Translations under genes and position numbers: made by a program
Shown here: piece by piece, positions 35,680 through 44,261 of the stretch
How the letters are laid out: each line of letters starts with the position of its first letter
Numbering within the stretch: position 1 is the stretch's first letter
The notes under the pieces: generated by a model
The model's input: the letters and a program-made list of their open reading frames with translations, nothing else
What the model was told of the DNA's origin: nothing
The model's database searches: none
From: Roseococcus sp.
GTDB taxonomy: Bacteria; Pseudomonadota; Alphaproteobacteria; Acetobacterales; Acetobacteraceae
Reading direction: 5' to 3'
DNA length: 46,051 nucleotides
Assembly: GCF_019747315.1 (NCBI RefSeq)
Contig: NZ_JAIEQY010000024.1
Span: forward strand, 1 to 46,051

Positions 35680-37023
35680 CTACCAAGTCATCTCCAAAAA
35701 GGATATCCTGTTTTCCCCAAGCGCAGCGATGCGGCCGACAATTTCTTCCTGGTTAAAAATACCTGGCATGGAAGTGCCGGCACGCTCGGCCGGCAAACGA
35801 AGATTTGCCACGGCGAGGCTTGCCACCCCCTCGCGCCGCTCCGCCACCTCGCGCCCGTCGAGCAGGACCACATCGCGCGGCCAGCTGAAATAGCCGCGCG
35901 GCCGGGTCAGGCGCACCAGGCAGCCGGCACCGCGATCCGCCTCCACCAGCGGGGCAGGCGGGCGCAGGTGCAGCACCTCGGTCGAGCGCGGGAAGGGCGA
36001 GCGGAAATAATGCGCGACGGGATGGCCGGGCGCCGCGAGTACGATCTCCAGCGTCCAGTCGCTTTGCACCGTCACCGGCCCCCAGGCACCGTCAGCCCCG
36101 GTCTCGCGGCGATGCAGCGCCTCGCCGATGCGGGCGCCGCTGGCGGGGTCGGTGCGGAAGACCTCCACCACCGCGCCGGCGACCGGGCGGTTTGTGGCGG
36201 CGCCGGCCACCAGGTTCGTGACCAGGCCGTTGAGCACCGGCCGCGCCTCGGCGGGCACGGTGAGGGTCGCGGGCTCCCGCCCGGCGATGAAGCGGAACTG
36301 CTCGCGGAAGGCGCGCCAGTAATAGGCGATCTCGCGGTGGTCCAGGCCGGGCAGCAGGATATTGGTCGCGCCCCGCAGCGAAGGCCCTTCCTGCGTGATG
36401 CCGGTGGGCGTGCCGGGGCGGCCGACGAAGCGGCCATCGGGCTGGGCAAACAGGTCATTGTCGGAGCGCAGCGCGAGGAAGGCCGTGCCCTCCACCACAT
36501 CGCTGGCCCCGCCATTCAGGCGCCGGAGGAAGGGGCTGCGGGCATTGAACTCGCTGCCTTCGTTGAATTCCCAGTCGAAGACGCCGCGATTGGGCGTGCC
36601 GCAGGTGATGGCGTGGCTGACCTGCGCGGCGCCGCCCTGATGCGCGACGAAATCGCGGATCGGATAGCCGCCGCGCGAATTGCCGATCAGCGCCACGCGG
36701 GGCGCGCCTGTGCGGGCGCGCAATTCGCTGACGAGAGCGGCGAGGCGCTCGGTCTGTTCGGCGCTGGAACTGCGATGCTCCTGCGGCACCGCATCATTGG
36801 CCCGCGCCAGGGGGTCGGGCATATTGGCGGCCATCAGCCGATCGCGCGGCCAGCCATTGGCCTCGAAGCGCCAGAGCGTGGTCAGCCAAAGGGCCGCATG
36901 GTCGCCATTGCCATGCAGCATGAGGATGGGGGTGGGCCCGGCCGGCGCCTGCGCCCCGGCGGGGCGCAGGAAGGGCGTGGCCAGGAAGGCGCCCAGCAGG
37001 GCGCGGCGTTGGATGTTCATCAC
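35680..37023 (-). CDS. Exported alpha/beta hydrolase with C-terminal beta domain
   Basis: The 447-residue protein has a probable Tat signal (MMNIQRRALLGAFLATPFL, then AGAQA). The hydrolase domain has the oxyanion 'LMLHGNGDH' (34-42) and nucleophile S116 in 'LIGNSRGGY'; 'PGLDHREIAYY' could supply the histidine. A second part (about 265-345, 'VLNGLVTNLVAGAATNRPVAGAVVEVF' in parts) resembles a carboxypeptidase regulatory-like beta domain. Relatives are annotated as esterases or depolymerase-like enzymes. The substrate is unknown. It heads a leftward run of four genes. A long palindrome lies just upstream of its start. Confidence 0.75.
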   Translation of the reverse strand: MMNIQRRALLGAFLATPFLRPAGAQAPAGPTPILMLHGNGDHAALWLTTLWRFEANGWPRDRLMAANMPDPLARANDAVPQEHRSSSAEQTERLAALVSELRARTGAPRVALIGNSRGGYPIRDFVAHQGGAAQVSHAITCGTPNRGVFDWEFNEGSEFNARSPFLRRLNGGASDVVEGTAFLALRSDNDLFAQPDGRFVGRPGTPTGITQEGPSLRGATNILLPGLDHREIAYYWRAFREQFRFIAGREPATLTVPAEARPVLNGLVTNLVAGAATNRPVAGAVVEVFRTDPASGARIGEALHRRETGADGAWGPVTVQSDWTLEIVLAAPGHPVAHYFRSPFPRSTEVLHLRPPAPLVEADRGAGCLVRLTRPRGYFSWPRDVVLLDGREVAERREGVASLAVANLRLPAERAGTSMPGIFNQEEIVGRIAALGENRISFLEMTW

Positions 37024-37080
37024 CGGAATCTAGCGCGCCCCACGCCCCGGTCCACCATCCGATTGATGACAGCCGGTCTT

Positions 37081-37244
37081 AGAGACCGCTTGGGATTGCT
37101 TGCGGGTCGGCTGTGCGAGGGATTTTCCACCCCTGCGGCGTTGCCGGACTTGCCGATGCCACCAGCATCGGCGGCGTCCGGCGCCTTGCAGGGACGAAAA
37201 ATCCCTCGCACAGCCTCCGCCGCCAGCAATCCCAAACGGTCTCT
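37081..37244. repeat. 164-base imperfect palindrome (long hairpin)
   Basis: Both arms of about 80 bases match as inverted repeats at roughly 80%. AGAGACCG (37081-37088) pairs with 37237-37244, TTGGGATTGCT (37090-37100) with 37225-37235, an 18-base block 37109-37126 with 37198-37215 exactly, CCGGAC (37144-37149) with 37176-37181, and GCCGATGC (37152-37159) with 37165-37172 around a 5-base loop. It starts at the stop codon of the Bug receptor and lies ahead of the hydrolase gene. It could be a small mobile (MITE-like) or REP-type element, or a terminator RNA. No coding sequence was recognised in it. Confidence 0.8.
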
Positions 37245-38218
37245 TACGCATCCAACCGGATGCCGAGCTCCCGGATCAGCGGCCGCCAGAGCGCATTTTC
37301 CGCCGCCACGAAGCTGTTGAACTCGGTCGGCGTCCAGGGCTGGTACTCGATGCCGAGCGTGGCCATGCGCGCTGCGATCTCGGGCGACTGGATGGCCGCG
37401 ATCATGTCGGTCGAAAGGCGCGCGATGATCGGCGCGGGCGTGGCCGCCGGCACGGACATGCCCTGCCAGCCATAGGCAACGGTGTTGGCGTGGCCCAGCT
37501 CCGCCATGGTCGGCACATCCGGGGCCTGCGGGCTGCGGGTATTGCTGAGCACGGCCAGCGCCCGCACCCGCCCGTCCCGGAGGAAGGGCAGGCCGGTCGC
37601 GGTGTCGATCACGACGGAGTCCACATTGCCGGCCAGCAGGTCCTGCATGGCGGCCGGGCCGCCGCGATAGGGCACATGCGTCGCATCCAGCCCGGTGCGG
37701 CGCCGCACCAGCTCCATCGCGAGATGATGCGGCGAGGCGACGGCCGGCGTCCCATAGGTGGGCGCCCGGCTGCGCGCGGCGGCGAGGTAATCCGCGAAGC
37801 TGCGCGGCGAGCCCTCGGGCCGCACCACGATGTAGAGCGGAAAGCGGCCGATGAAGCCGACGCCGGTGAAATCCGTGTCCGGGTTCATCGGCATGCGGAC
37901 AAAGAGCGCCGGGTTATAGGTCAGGATGCCATTGTCCACATGCATCCAGGTATGGCCATCGGCGGGCGCGCGGGCGACGGTCTCGCTGGCGAGCAGGGCG
38001 CCACCGCCCGGCCGGTTCTCCACCACCACGTTCTGGCCCAGGCGGGTGGCCATCTGCGCGCCGATCAGCCGGGCAAAGGTGTCGGAGGCGCCGCCCGGCG
38101 GATAGCCCACCACCCAGCGCAGCGGCCGTTCGGGGAAGGCCTGGGCCCGCGCGGCCTTGGCCAGGAGGGGCAGCGCCAACGCGGCTTGGGCCAGCTGGCG
38201 GCGGGTGGGGTGGGGCAT
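37244..38218 (-). CDS. Bug-type tripartite tricarboxylate transporter receptor
   Basis: The third Bug/TctC-family periplasmic receptor in the window has 324 residues. Its signal peptide is 'MPHPTRRQLAQAALALPLLAKAARAQA' (quoted to show the RR start and AQA end; about 27 residues). 'PLRWVVGYPPGGASDTFAR' and 'VVENRPGGGALLASE' are the first-lobe loops, and 'ATHVPYRGGPAAMQDLLAG' the second-lobe signature. The ATG follows GAGGAGAGG. It seems to be a single gene, not linked to an enzyme or TctAB pair. Its ligand cannot be told. Confidence 0.87.
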   Translation of the reverse strand: MPHPTRRQLAQAALALPLLAKAARAQAFPERPLRWVVGYPPGGASDTFARLIGAQMATRLGQNVVVENRPGGGALLASETVARAPADGHTWMHVDNGILTYNPALFVRMPMNPDTDFTGVGFIGRFPLYIVVRPEGSPRSFADYLAAARSRAPTYGTPAVASPHHLAMELVRRRTGLDATHVPYRGGPAAMQDLLAGNVDSVVIDTATGLPFLRDGRVRALAVLSNTRSPQAPDVPTMAELGHANTVAYGWQGMSVPAATPAPIIARLSTDMIAAIQSPEIAARMATLGIEYQPWTPTEFNSFVAAENALWRPLIRELGIRLDA

Positions 38219-38315
38219 TCCTCTCTCCTCGGGTCGGCTGCTGCGGCGCATCATGCGACGTGACGGGCCAGCTTCCAAGGGCCGGATTGCGGCTCCGCCC
38301 GCGCGGCGGGCCCGT

Positions 38316-39401
38316 TCAGCTCCACACGCTTTCCGCCTTGGGCAGCACGGGGTCGCTGCACACGCGGTTGCGACCGCCCCGCTTGGCCTCATACAGCGCG
38401 ACATCGGCCCGCTCGATCAACTGGGCCGGCAATTCTCCGGGAGCGGCCAGGGCCACGCCGAACGAGGCGGTGACGCTGAGCCGCTGCCCTGACGGGCGGA
38501 TCGCCACCGCGGATTGGGCGATCCGGGCGCGAACGCGCTCGGCCACGGCCGCCGCATCGCGCACCGCGCCCATGGGGAGGATCATGGCGAACTCCTCGCC
38601 GCCGAAGCGGGCGGTCAGGGCGCCTGGGCCGGCCAGTTCGTTCAGGATCTCCGCCAGGTGGCACAACACCTGGTCACCCGCCGGGTGGCCATGGGTGTCA
38701 TTCACCGCCTTGAAATGGTCCAGATCCAGCATCACCAGGCTGGTGGGGCGGTGGCCGGCCAGGGCTTCGCGCAGCGCATCATCCAATTGGCGGCGATTGG
38801 CGAGGCCGGTGAGCGGATCGGTGCTGGCCAGGTGTCGCGCCTCGGCCAATTCGCTCTGCATCTCGCGGGTCTTGCGGGAGGTTTCCGCCAGGTTGCGCGC
38901 GGCCGCCTCCGTGCGGCGGGACACTTCCTGGGTTTCCATCACCAGGCGGCGCAGCAGCGTGCTGAGCGATTGCGGATCGGCGGCGAGGCGGCTGGACGCC
39001 TGGTCCAGCGTGCCGCCATAGCGCAGCGCATCCTCCCGTGCATCCTGGATCAACCCCACCGCCTCACTCACGGCAGCTTCCAGCCGGGCGGCGACCTCCT
39101 GCAGGGAATGCGCTTCACGCTCGACGGCGAAGAACCGGCCATACAGCTCATCGAGCCAGTCCTGGCTGATCGGGTCGCCCAAGCGCCCCTCGATGGCAGG
39201 GCGCAGGCCGGGGATGCAATCGCTGTGGAAACTGTACCAGATCAGATAGTTGGGAGGCGTGGGCGAGACACCATGCGTCAGCATGGACGCCATGGCAGCA
39301 TGGGCGTGGAGCAGCGCGGGATCCTTGCGGCCGGCCTCGCGCGCCGGATGGCCGCGGGCAGCGCCAGGGCTCGGGGGGGGGCTGAGGGCAGGGTGGGACA
39401 T
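38316..39401 (-). CDS. Diguanylate cyclase (GGDEF protein)
   Basis: The 361-residue cytoplasmic protein has an N-terminal helical region of about 190 residues, with coiled coil near 95-190. The GGDEF domain then begins at 'STDPLTGLANRRQLDDAL' (193-210), and the active-site loop is GGEEF (267-271). 'DLDHFKAVNDTHGHPAGDQ' supplies the metal and guanine contacts, so synthesis of c-di-GMP is plausible. The RxxD inhibitory site that usually lies five residues before GGEEF is absent ('GPGA' at that place). No transmembrane segment is seen. An alternative start at Met37 would remove a Pro/Ala-rich tail. Confidence 0.9.
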   Translation of the reverse strand: MSHPALSPPPSPGAARGHPAREAGRKDPALLHAHAAMASMLTHGVSPTPPNYLIWYSFHSDCIPGLRPAIEGRLGDPISQDWLDELYGRFFAVEREAHSLQEVAARLEAAVSEAVGLIQDAREDALRYGGTLDQASSRLAADPQSLSTLLRRLVMETQEVSRRTEAAARNLAETSRKTREMQSELAEARHLASTDPLTGLANRRQLDDALREALAGHRPTSLVMLDLDHFKAVNDTHGHPAGDQVLCHLAEILNELAGPGALTARFGGEEFAMILPMGAVRDAAAVAERVRARIAQSAVAIRPSGQRLSVTASFGVALAAPGELPAQLIERADVALYEAKRGGRNRVCSDPVLPKAESVWS

Positions 39402-39564
39402 GGGGGCGGCGGGGTCCTTCTCGTCTGCGACGCTTCTAAGCGGGGAAGCATGAAGACAGGGTTTCCGGCGCGCTCCCCGCAGCCGGGCCTACAAGATTGA
39501 ACTCATGTCATAAACACTTCCGCCGCAGCTTCCGCCCAGGCAGATCGGCGGATGACGGGGGTTC

Positions 39565-40491
39565 TCACCCCAGGCCGGTCAGGCGCTTCACCAGCAGCAG
39601 CCAGAGCGGCAGGCTGATCATGGCCAGCAGATGCTCGGTCGAGGTGATGGCCGCCATCAACCGCGCATCCCCACCCATGGCGCGCGCCATCACATAGGAA
39701 GTTGCTGCGGTGGGCAGCGCCATGAACAGCACCGCCATGGCGATGGAAAGCGGCGGCAGCGCCAGCCAGAGGCAGAGCAGCAGCGTGAGGCCAGGCATCA
39801 CCACCAGCTTCAGCAGGCTGGTCACGAGCTGCAGTGGCAGGCGATCCGCCATGGCCTGCGCCGAGAGCGCCGCCCCCACCGCGAGGAGCCCCAGCGCCAC
39901 CGAGGCCCGGCCCAGGGATTCCAGCAGCGGCTTCACCCCTGGCGGCAGCCCCCCCGCCCAGGCCACGAGGAAGCCCACCAGGCAGGCCAGCATCAGGGGG
40001 TTCAGCCCGATCTGCCGCAGCACGGCGCCGATCCGGGGCCTGCGGCCGCCCCCCATGGCAAAGGCCGTGTTGGTGACGAATTGCACGAAGGGCACGATCA
40101 GCCCGGTGGCGACGGCGCCCAGCGCGATTCCCGGCGCCCCGAACAGCGCGCCCGCCACCGCGAAGCCGACCAGATTGTTGAAGCGGATGCCGCCCATCAG
40201 GACGCTGGTCATCGCCGCATGCGGCTGGCGGAAGGCGCGGGCGATCAGCAGGGAAATGACGGTGCCGATGGCCAACGCAACCCAGATCGCCGCCATCATG
40301 CCCAGCACCGGCAGTTCTCCGAGCTTGACCGAGCCGATGGCCGCCACCAGCAGCGCCGGCAACAGGACCCAGAAGATCAGCCGCTCGATCCCGGCCCAGA
40401 CCGCGTCATCGGGGAGGAGATGGCGCTTCAGCAGCGCCCCCAGGCCCAGCATGCCGAAAGCCGGCACAAAGGCGTCGATATAGGGGATCAT
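39565..40491 (-). CDS. Auxin efflux carrier (AEC) family transporter
   Basis: The 308-residue protein has about ten hydrophobic helices across its whole length and the AEC beginning 'IDAFVPAFGMLGLGALLKR'. 'MGGIRFNNLVGFAVAGALFG' is the conserved NN motif region, and 'NPLMLACLVGFLVAW' begins the second half. 'ALPTAATSYVMARAMGGDA' is typical of the family's C-terminal half. Members export or import carboxylates such as malate or malonate in bacteria. It starts 15 bases after the stop of a small lipoprotein gene, so the two are probably co-transcribed. Confidence 0.85.
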   Translation of the reverse strand: MIPYIDAFVPAFGMLGLGALLKRHLLPDDAVWAGIERLIFWVLLPALLVAAIGSVKLGELPVLGMMAAIWVALAIGTVISLLIARAFRQPHAAMTSVLMGGIRFNNLVGFAVAGALFGAPGIALGAVATGLIVPFVQFVTNTAFAMGGGRRPRIGAVLRQIGLNPLMLACLVGFLVAWAGGLPPGVKPLLESLGRASVALGLLAVGAALSAQAMADRLPLQLVTSLLKLVVMPGLTLLLCLWLALPPLSIAMAVLFMALPTAATSYVMARAMGGDARLMAAITSTEHLLAMISLPLWLLLVKRLTGLG

Positions 40492-40506
40492 GCCCGGGAT
40501 GGCCGC

Positions 40507-40956
40507 TCAGACGTCGACTTCATCCCCCATGCCGGGCGCGATCGGCGGGGTGGGGCCGGCCGGGCGCGAATCGGGACGGGCGGCCTGGGCCGAGATATCC
40601 CGAAGGCAGGAGGCGGCGCTGCGCTGGGCGATGCCGCCGGCGCGCGCCTGGACATGCGCCACGCGCGCGCCGGCCTCCCCGGCGTAGAGCACGATGTCGA
40701 GCTGGCAGCCCGCACCCGCATAAAGCCAGATTTGGGCCGGGCCTTCGGTGCGGCGCAGCAGGGGTTCGCCGAGGGTGGCGCGCAAGGCTTCGGGCGTGGC
40801 GCCAACGAGCCCGGAACCGGCCGCCGAGGGGGCCCGAGGCGGGGCCGGTGCCGCATGGACCTCCGGGTTCGCGCGCTGCACCAGCCCGGCCTCCGGCACG
40901 GGATCACTGGCGCAGGCTGCCATGGGCAGCAGGAGCAACATCAGCCAGCGCGGCAT
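40507..40956 (-). CDS. Small lipoprotein
   Basis: The 149-residue protein has a lipoprotein signal 'MPRWLMLLLLPMAAC' with the lipid-modified Cys at 15. A proline/alanine linker (about 33-50) is followed by 'LVGATPEALRATLGEPLLRRTEGPAQIWLY', which recalls the SmpA/OmlA-like fold where a helix-turn precedes a beta hairpin ('CQLDIVLY'). A disulfide between the two remaining cysteines (near 83 and 116) is possible. It is likely anchored in the outer membrane. It lies just upstream of the AEC transporter gene. No specific function was recognised. Confidence 0.7.
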   Translation of the reverse strand: MPRWLMLLLLPMAACASDPVPEAGLVQRANPEVHAAPAPPRAPSAAGSGLVGATPEALRATLGEPLLRRTEGPAQIWLYAGAGCQLDIVLYAGEAGARVAHVQARAGGIAQRSAASCLRDISAQAARPDSRPAGPTPPIAPGMGDEVDV

Positions 40957-41014
40957 GCCGCGAATACCCCGGAACCGGAGAAACCCGCCAAGGCCTGGCG
41001 GGACGGGAGGGTGC

Positions 41015-41569
41015 CTAGCCCTCGCCCTGCAGCATTTCCATGGTGCCGACGATCTGCCCGCCCTCCTCGACGGAGAGCTTCTTGTAGCGCGCCATGCCCT
41101 TGATCTTGCCGGTGGCGCGGACGATCAGGTTGCCCCGCGCCGTCACCGTGCCGTCAAAAAGGCCGGCGATCTCGGCGTCCTCGACCTGCACTTCGCCGCG
41201 GAACACGCCCGTCTGGGCCACCGAAAGCTCGGCCGCCTGGATCATCTGGCTCTCGACCGTGCCTTCGACCACCAGGCGCTCGGCATCGGCGACGGTGCCT
41301 TGCAGGCTGATGCCACGGCCGACGATGAGGGTGCGGCGCTCATTCGTGGGCGAGGTCGCGGGGCCGCGCGCCGTCATTGCGGCGGGGGCGGGCACGCCGG
41401 GGCGGGCCGGTGCGTTGCTGGGCTTGGGCGGCAGGCCCATGGGCGCGCTATTGGCCGCGGGCGCGCGATAGGTCGGCATGGCCAGGTCGGAATCGCGCTG
41501 CGCGGGCACGCTCCCGGGCTCCTGGGCGGAATCCGGCGTCTCGTCCTTTTTGCGACCGAAGATGGACAT
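41015..41569 (-). CDS. Bactofilin
   Basis: The 184-residue protein has a disordered N-terminus of about 77 residues rich in Pro and Ala. A bactofilin beta-helix follows, running from 'RRTLIVGRGISLQGTVADAERLVVEGTVE' (in parts, about 78-106) through 'TGVFRGEVQVEDAEIAGLFDGTVTARGNLIV' (in parts), with the six-residue repeats of the family. Bactofilins form membrane-associated filaments that organise wall growth or cell shape. 'KLSVEEGGQIVGTME' closes the domain. It diverges from the adenosine-kinase-family gene. Confidence 0.92.
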   Translation of the reverse strand: MSIFGRKKDETPDSAQEPGSVPAQRDSDLAMPTYRAPAANSAPMGLPPKPSNAPARPGVPAPAAMTARGPATSPTNERRTLIVGRGISLQGTVADAERLVVEGTVESQMIQAAELSVAQTGVFRGEVQVEDAEIAGLFDGTVTARGNLIVRATGKIKGMARYKKLSVEEGGQIVGTMEMLQGEG

Positions 41570-41722
41570 GCGGGCGATCCTTCAACATTCGAGCGAAGCT
41601 GGGGTGTATAACGTCCCGCACGGCCCCGGCAACGTCCGCGCGACAAGAAATTGCCGCCACTTTGCAATTGGCCGCCCGGGAGGCTACCAGCGACTTCCTT
41701 CGAATCTGGAAGAACCCCACGG

Positions 41723-42712
41723 ATGAGCCTCCCCACCCTCGATATTCTCGGCATCGGCAACGCCATCGTGGACGTGCTGGCGCCCACCGATGATGCCTTC
41801 CTGACCGGCCGCAACCTGCCCAAGGGCGGCATGCAGCTGATCGACACAAACCAGGCCGAGGCGCTCTACGCCGCCATGCCGGCGGGCGTGGAGAGCTCGG
41901 GCGGCTCGGCCGCCAATACCTGCGCGGTGGCGGCGGCGCTGGGCGCCAAGGTCGGCTTCCTCGGCAAGGTGGCGGCGGACCAGCTGGGCCAGGTCTTCGC
42001 GCATGACATCAAGGCGGCGGGCGTGCATTTCCCGACGGCGCCGCTGGCCCCAGGGGCGGATGGCGGCGCGCCCACTGCGCGCTGCCTGATCTTGGTGACG
42101 CCCGATGGCCAGCGCACCATGAACACCTTCCTGGGTGCCTGCGTGACCTTCGGGCCGGAAGATGTGGATGCGGCGGAAGTCGCCCGCGCGAAGGTGGTCT
42201 ATCTGGAGGGCTATTTGTTTGATCCGCCGGCCGCCCAGGCCGCCTTCCGCGCCGCCGCCAAGGCAGCCCATGCCGCCGGCCGCAAGGTGGCGCTGACGCT
42301 CTCCGACCCCTTCTGCGTCGGCCGTCACCGCGACGCCTTCCGTGCCTTCGTGGCAGAGGAATGCGACATCCTCTTCGCCAATGAGGCCGAGATCCTGGCG
42401 CTCTACGAGACCGAGGATTTCGAGCTGGCGGCGCGCCGCGTGGCCCAGGATGTGGAAATCGCCGCCCTGACGCGCAGCGAGCAGGGCTCGGTCATCCTCT
42501 CGGGCGGGCAGCGCCATGTGGTGGCGGCCCAGCCGACCACGGTGGTGGACACGACCGGCGCCGGCGATGCCTATGCGGCAGGCTTCCTCGCCGCCTGGAC
42601 ACTCGGGAAACCCTTGGCCGAGGCCGGGCGTTGGGGCAGCATCGCCGCCGCCGAGGTGATCAGCCATTACGGGGCGCGCCCCCAGGCTGACCTCAAGACC
42701 CTTGTCGCCTAG
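41723..42712 (+). CDS. PfkB-family kinase, adenosine kinase-like
   Basis: The 329-residue cytoplasmic sugar kinase is of the ribokinase fold. It begins 'DILGIGNAIVDVLAP' and has the substrate-binding 'ESSGGSAANTCAVAAALG' (57-74). The PfkB signature 'DTTGAGDAYAAGFLAAW' lies at 276-292 with catalytic base D282. 'NTFLGAC' and 'DILFANEAEI' are typical of the adenosine kinase subgroup found in alphaproteobacteria. It likely phosphorylates adenosine or a related nucleoside in salvage. The ATG at 41723 begins the conserved start. Two small genes follow on the same strand. Confidence 0.9.
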   Translation: MSLPTLDILGIGNAIVDVLAPTDDAFLTGRNLPKGGMQLIDTNQAEALYAAMPAGVESSGGSAANTCAVAAALGAKVGFLGKVAADQLGQVFAHDIKAAGVHFPTAPLAPGADGGAPTARCLILVTPDGQRTMNTFLGACVTFGPEDVDAAEVARAKVVYLEGYLFDPPAAQAAFRAAAKAAHAAGRKVALTLSDPFCVGRHRDAFRAFVAEECDILFANEAEILALYETEDFELAARRVAQDVEIAALTRSEQGSVILSGGQRHVVAAQPTTVVDTTGAGDAYAAGFLAAWTLGKPLAEAGRWGSIAAAEVISHYGARPQADLKTLVA

Positions 42713-42724
42713 GAGCCGATCCGC

Positions 42725-43213
42725 ATGCGTTCCGCCTGCTTCGCGGCAGCCCTGCTGCTCTCCGCCCCCGCCCTCGCCCATCATGACGAGCGCCATCCCG
42801 CCTCGGACCTGATGGCCCAGGCTGCCACGACCGACTCGATCCAGGAATTGCAGCGCCAGCGCCGCAATCCCGACATGCCCCCGGGTGTGCAGGCGCAGCG
42901 GCGGGACGCCGCGGATGCGGATGCGGCCAGCCTGGATGACGCGGCGGGCCAGTTGCGCGCCGCCGGCACCGCGCTGCGCGCCGGCCGCGCCGGCCAGGCG
43001 AATGAGTTCCTGGAGCGCGCCGAATCCCGCCTGTTGACCCGCAGCACGCCACCGGCCCAGGCCGGCCAACCGGTGCAGAGCGGGCCGATCGGCCATATCT
43101 CGGCCGCCCGCGCGGCGCTCTTCGCCAATAACCGCCCCACGGCACAGCAGGAGATCGAGGCCGCGCTCACCGCGCTCGATCGCCCCGCCCCGGCGCGAAG
43201 GGCGAACCCGTGA
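42725..43213 (+). CDS. Exported helical protein of unknown function
   Basis: The 162-residue product has a short signal peptide (MRSACFAAALLLSAPALAHH). The mature sequence is helical, Ala/Gln/Arg-rich ('IQELQRQRRNPDMPPGVQAQRR', 'AAGQLRAAGTALRAGRAGQANEFLERAESRLL' in parts) and resembles small periplasmic tandem-helix proteins. It has no recognised family. It starts 12 bases after the kinase stop, and its own stop overlaps the next gene's GTG (GTGA), so it sits in a three-gene transcript. Confidence 0.65.
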   Translation: MRSACFAAALLLSAPALAHHDERHPASDLMAQAATTDSIQELQRQRRNPDMPPGVQAQRRDAADADAASLDDAAGQLRAAGTALRAGRAGQANEFLERAESRLLTRSTPPAQAGQPVQSGPIGHISAARAALFANNRPTAQQEIEAALTALDRPAPARRANP

Positions 43214-43677
43214 CGCCCGATCTCCCTGAGGCGCCGCCCGCCATCCGCGACGCCATCCTGGATTGGCTGGCCCGCTTCTCCGCCACGGTGCGGGAAGTGG
43301 ATTACCGCAGCGCCTACCCCTTCTGGCACCCGCGCATCATCGCCTTCGGCACTGTGCAGCCCATCGTCGAAGGGCTGGAGGTCTTCCGGGACCGGCAATG
43401 GGAATCGGTCTGGCCCCGGACCACGGACTTCACCTTCCGCCTGGATGTGAGCCGCGTGCTGGCCAGCCCGGATGGGCAGATGGCGGTCGCCATCGCTCCC
43501 TTCACCTCCACCGGCTATGCCCCGGATGGCACGGCCTTTGACCGGCCGGGCCGCACCACGCTGATCCTGGTGCCGGGCACCGGCGAAGAACCCTGGGTGG
43601 CGGTGCACAGCCACATGTCACTGGCGCGTGGCGTCCCCGCGGACAGCCACGGCAACCGGCCGGTCAAGGCTCGGTAA
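43210..43677 (+). CDS. NTF2/SnoaL-like protein
   Basis: This 155-residue protein with an NTF2-like (SnoaL_3) pattern has a helical start 'AIRDAILDWLARFSATVREVDY' and 'YPFWHPRIIAFGTVQPIVEGL'. A beta sheet follows with 'PFTSTGY' and 'RPGRTTLILVPG', ending 'WVAVHSHMSLARG', the usual closing strand. Such cone-shaped proteins bind small hydrophobic ligands or act as ketosteroid-isomerase-like enzymes. There is no signal peptide. It begins with GTG within the stop of the preceding exported protein's gene. No catalytic residues were identified. Confidence 0.75.
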   Translation: MTPDLPEAPPAIRDAILDWLARFSATVREVDYRSAYPFWHPRIIAFGTVQPIVEGLEVFRDRQWESVWPRTTDFTFRLDVSRVLASPDGQMAVAIAPFTSTGYAPDGTAFDRPGRTTLILVPGTGEEPWVAVHSHMSLARGVPADSHGNRPVKAR

Positions 43678-43692
43678 CGGGAGAAGCGCGGC

Positions 43693-44034
43693 TCAACAGG
43701 TCAGCGTCACGCCGCCTGCGATGCGGGTGCTGAGCGACTGGTCGCGCCCATTGCCGAGGACGATGATGCGGTTGCCATTGGGCGGCAGGGTGAAGGCCTG
43801 GCCCAGGATCTGCGGGTTGACCTGCGCGTTGGTCATCCGGAAGCTGACCCGGAAGGTCACTTGCCGCGGCGAAAGGTTTGTGACCTGGACCGAATAGTCA
43901 AAAGTGCCGCCGGCCCCGTGTCGGGAGAACGCCGCATCCACCCGCAGCAACTGGTTCGCCACGCAATTCCCTCCCTGCGCCAGCGCGGGGCCGGATGCCA
44001 AGCAGAGGGCCAGGGCCAGAAGGCGAAGGGACAT
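43693..44034 (-). CDS. Small exported protein of unknown function
   Basis: The 113-residue product has a signal peptide (MSLRLLALALCLASGPALAQ). The mature part is beta-rich, with 'FDYSVQVTNLSPRQVTFRVSF' and 'NRIIVLGNG' like a small immunoglobulin-like domain. Its two cysteines ('GNCVAN' and the C-terminal 'TLTC') could form a disulfide that ties the ends. No family was recognised. It converges with the SnoaL-like gene and diverges from typA. The 227-base gap to typA shows no gene I can support. Confidence 0.65.
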   Translation of the reverse strand: MSLRLLALALCLASGPALAQGGNCVANQLLRVDAAFSRHGAGGTFDYSVQVTNLSPRQVTFRVSFRMTNAQVNPQILGQAFTLPPNGNRIIVLGNGRDQSLSTRIAGGVTLTC

Positions 44035-44261
44035 GGGGACAGGGATTCCGCAGCGCTTTGCCTGCTCAGTTAGCGCTGGCGCCCGGTGCTTGCCAAGGCT
44101 TCGCGGCAGGGTTGCGCTGAGGCCGGAGGCCGTCGGCGCTTCTTTGCTGGCAATTTTCCGCGCGCCCGCCTATGTGTGCGCCGCACAAGCGCAACAACCG
44201 ATGCCACGCCGCCCGGGCCACCTGCGTCCCGGGCATCACTCATGCCCGGAAGTCCTGATCC

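Noticed and set aside
37081..37244. CRISPR array or tRNA in the palindrome
   Set aside because: There are only two inverted arms and no direct repeats with spacers; no cloverleaf with a plausible anticodon could be drawn.
44035..44261. Promoter for typA with TTGCTG and TATGTG boxes
   Set aside because: The spacing of 21 bases is too long for a standard promoter, and no better pair was seen.
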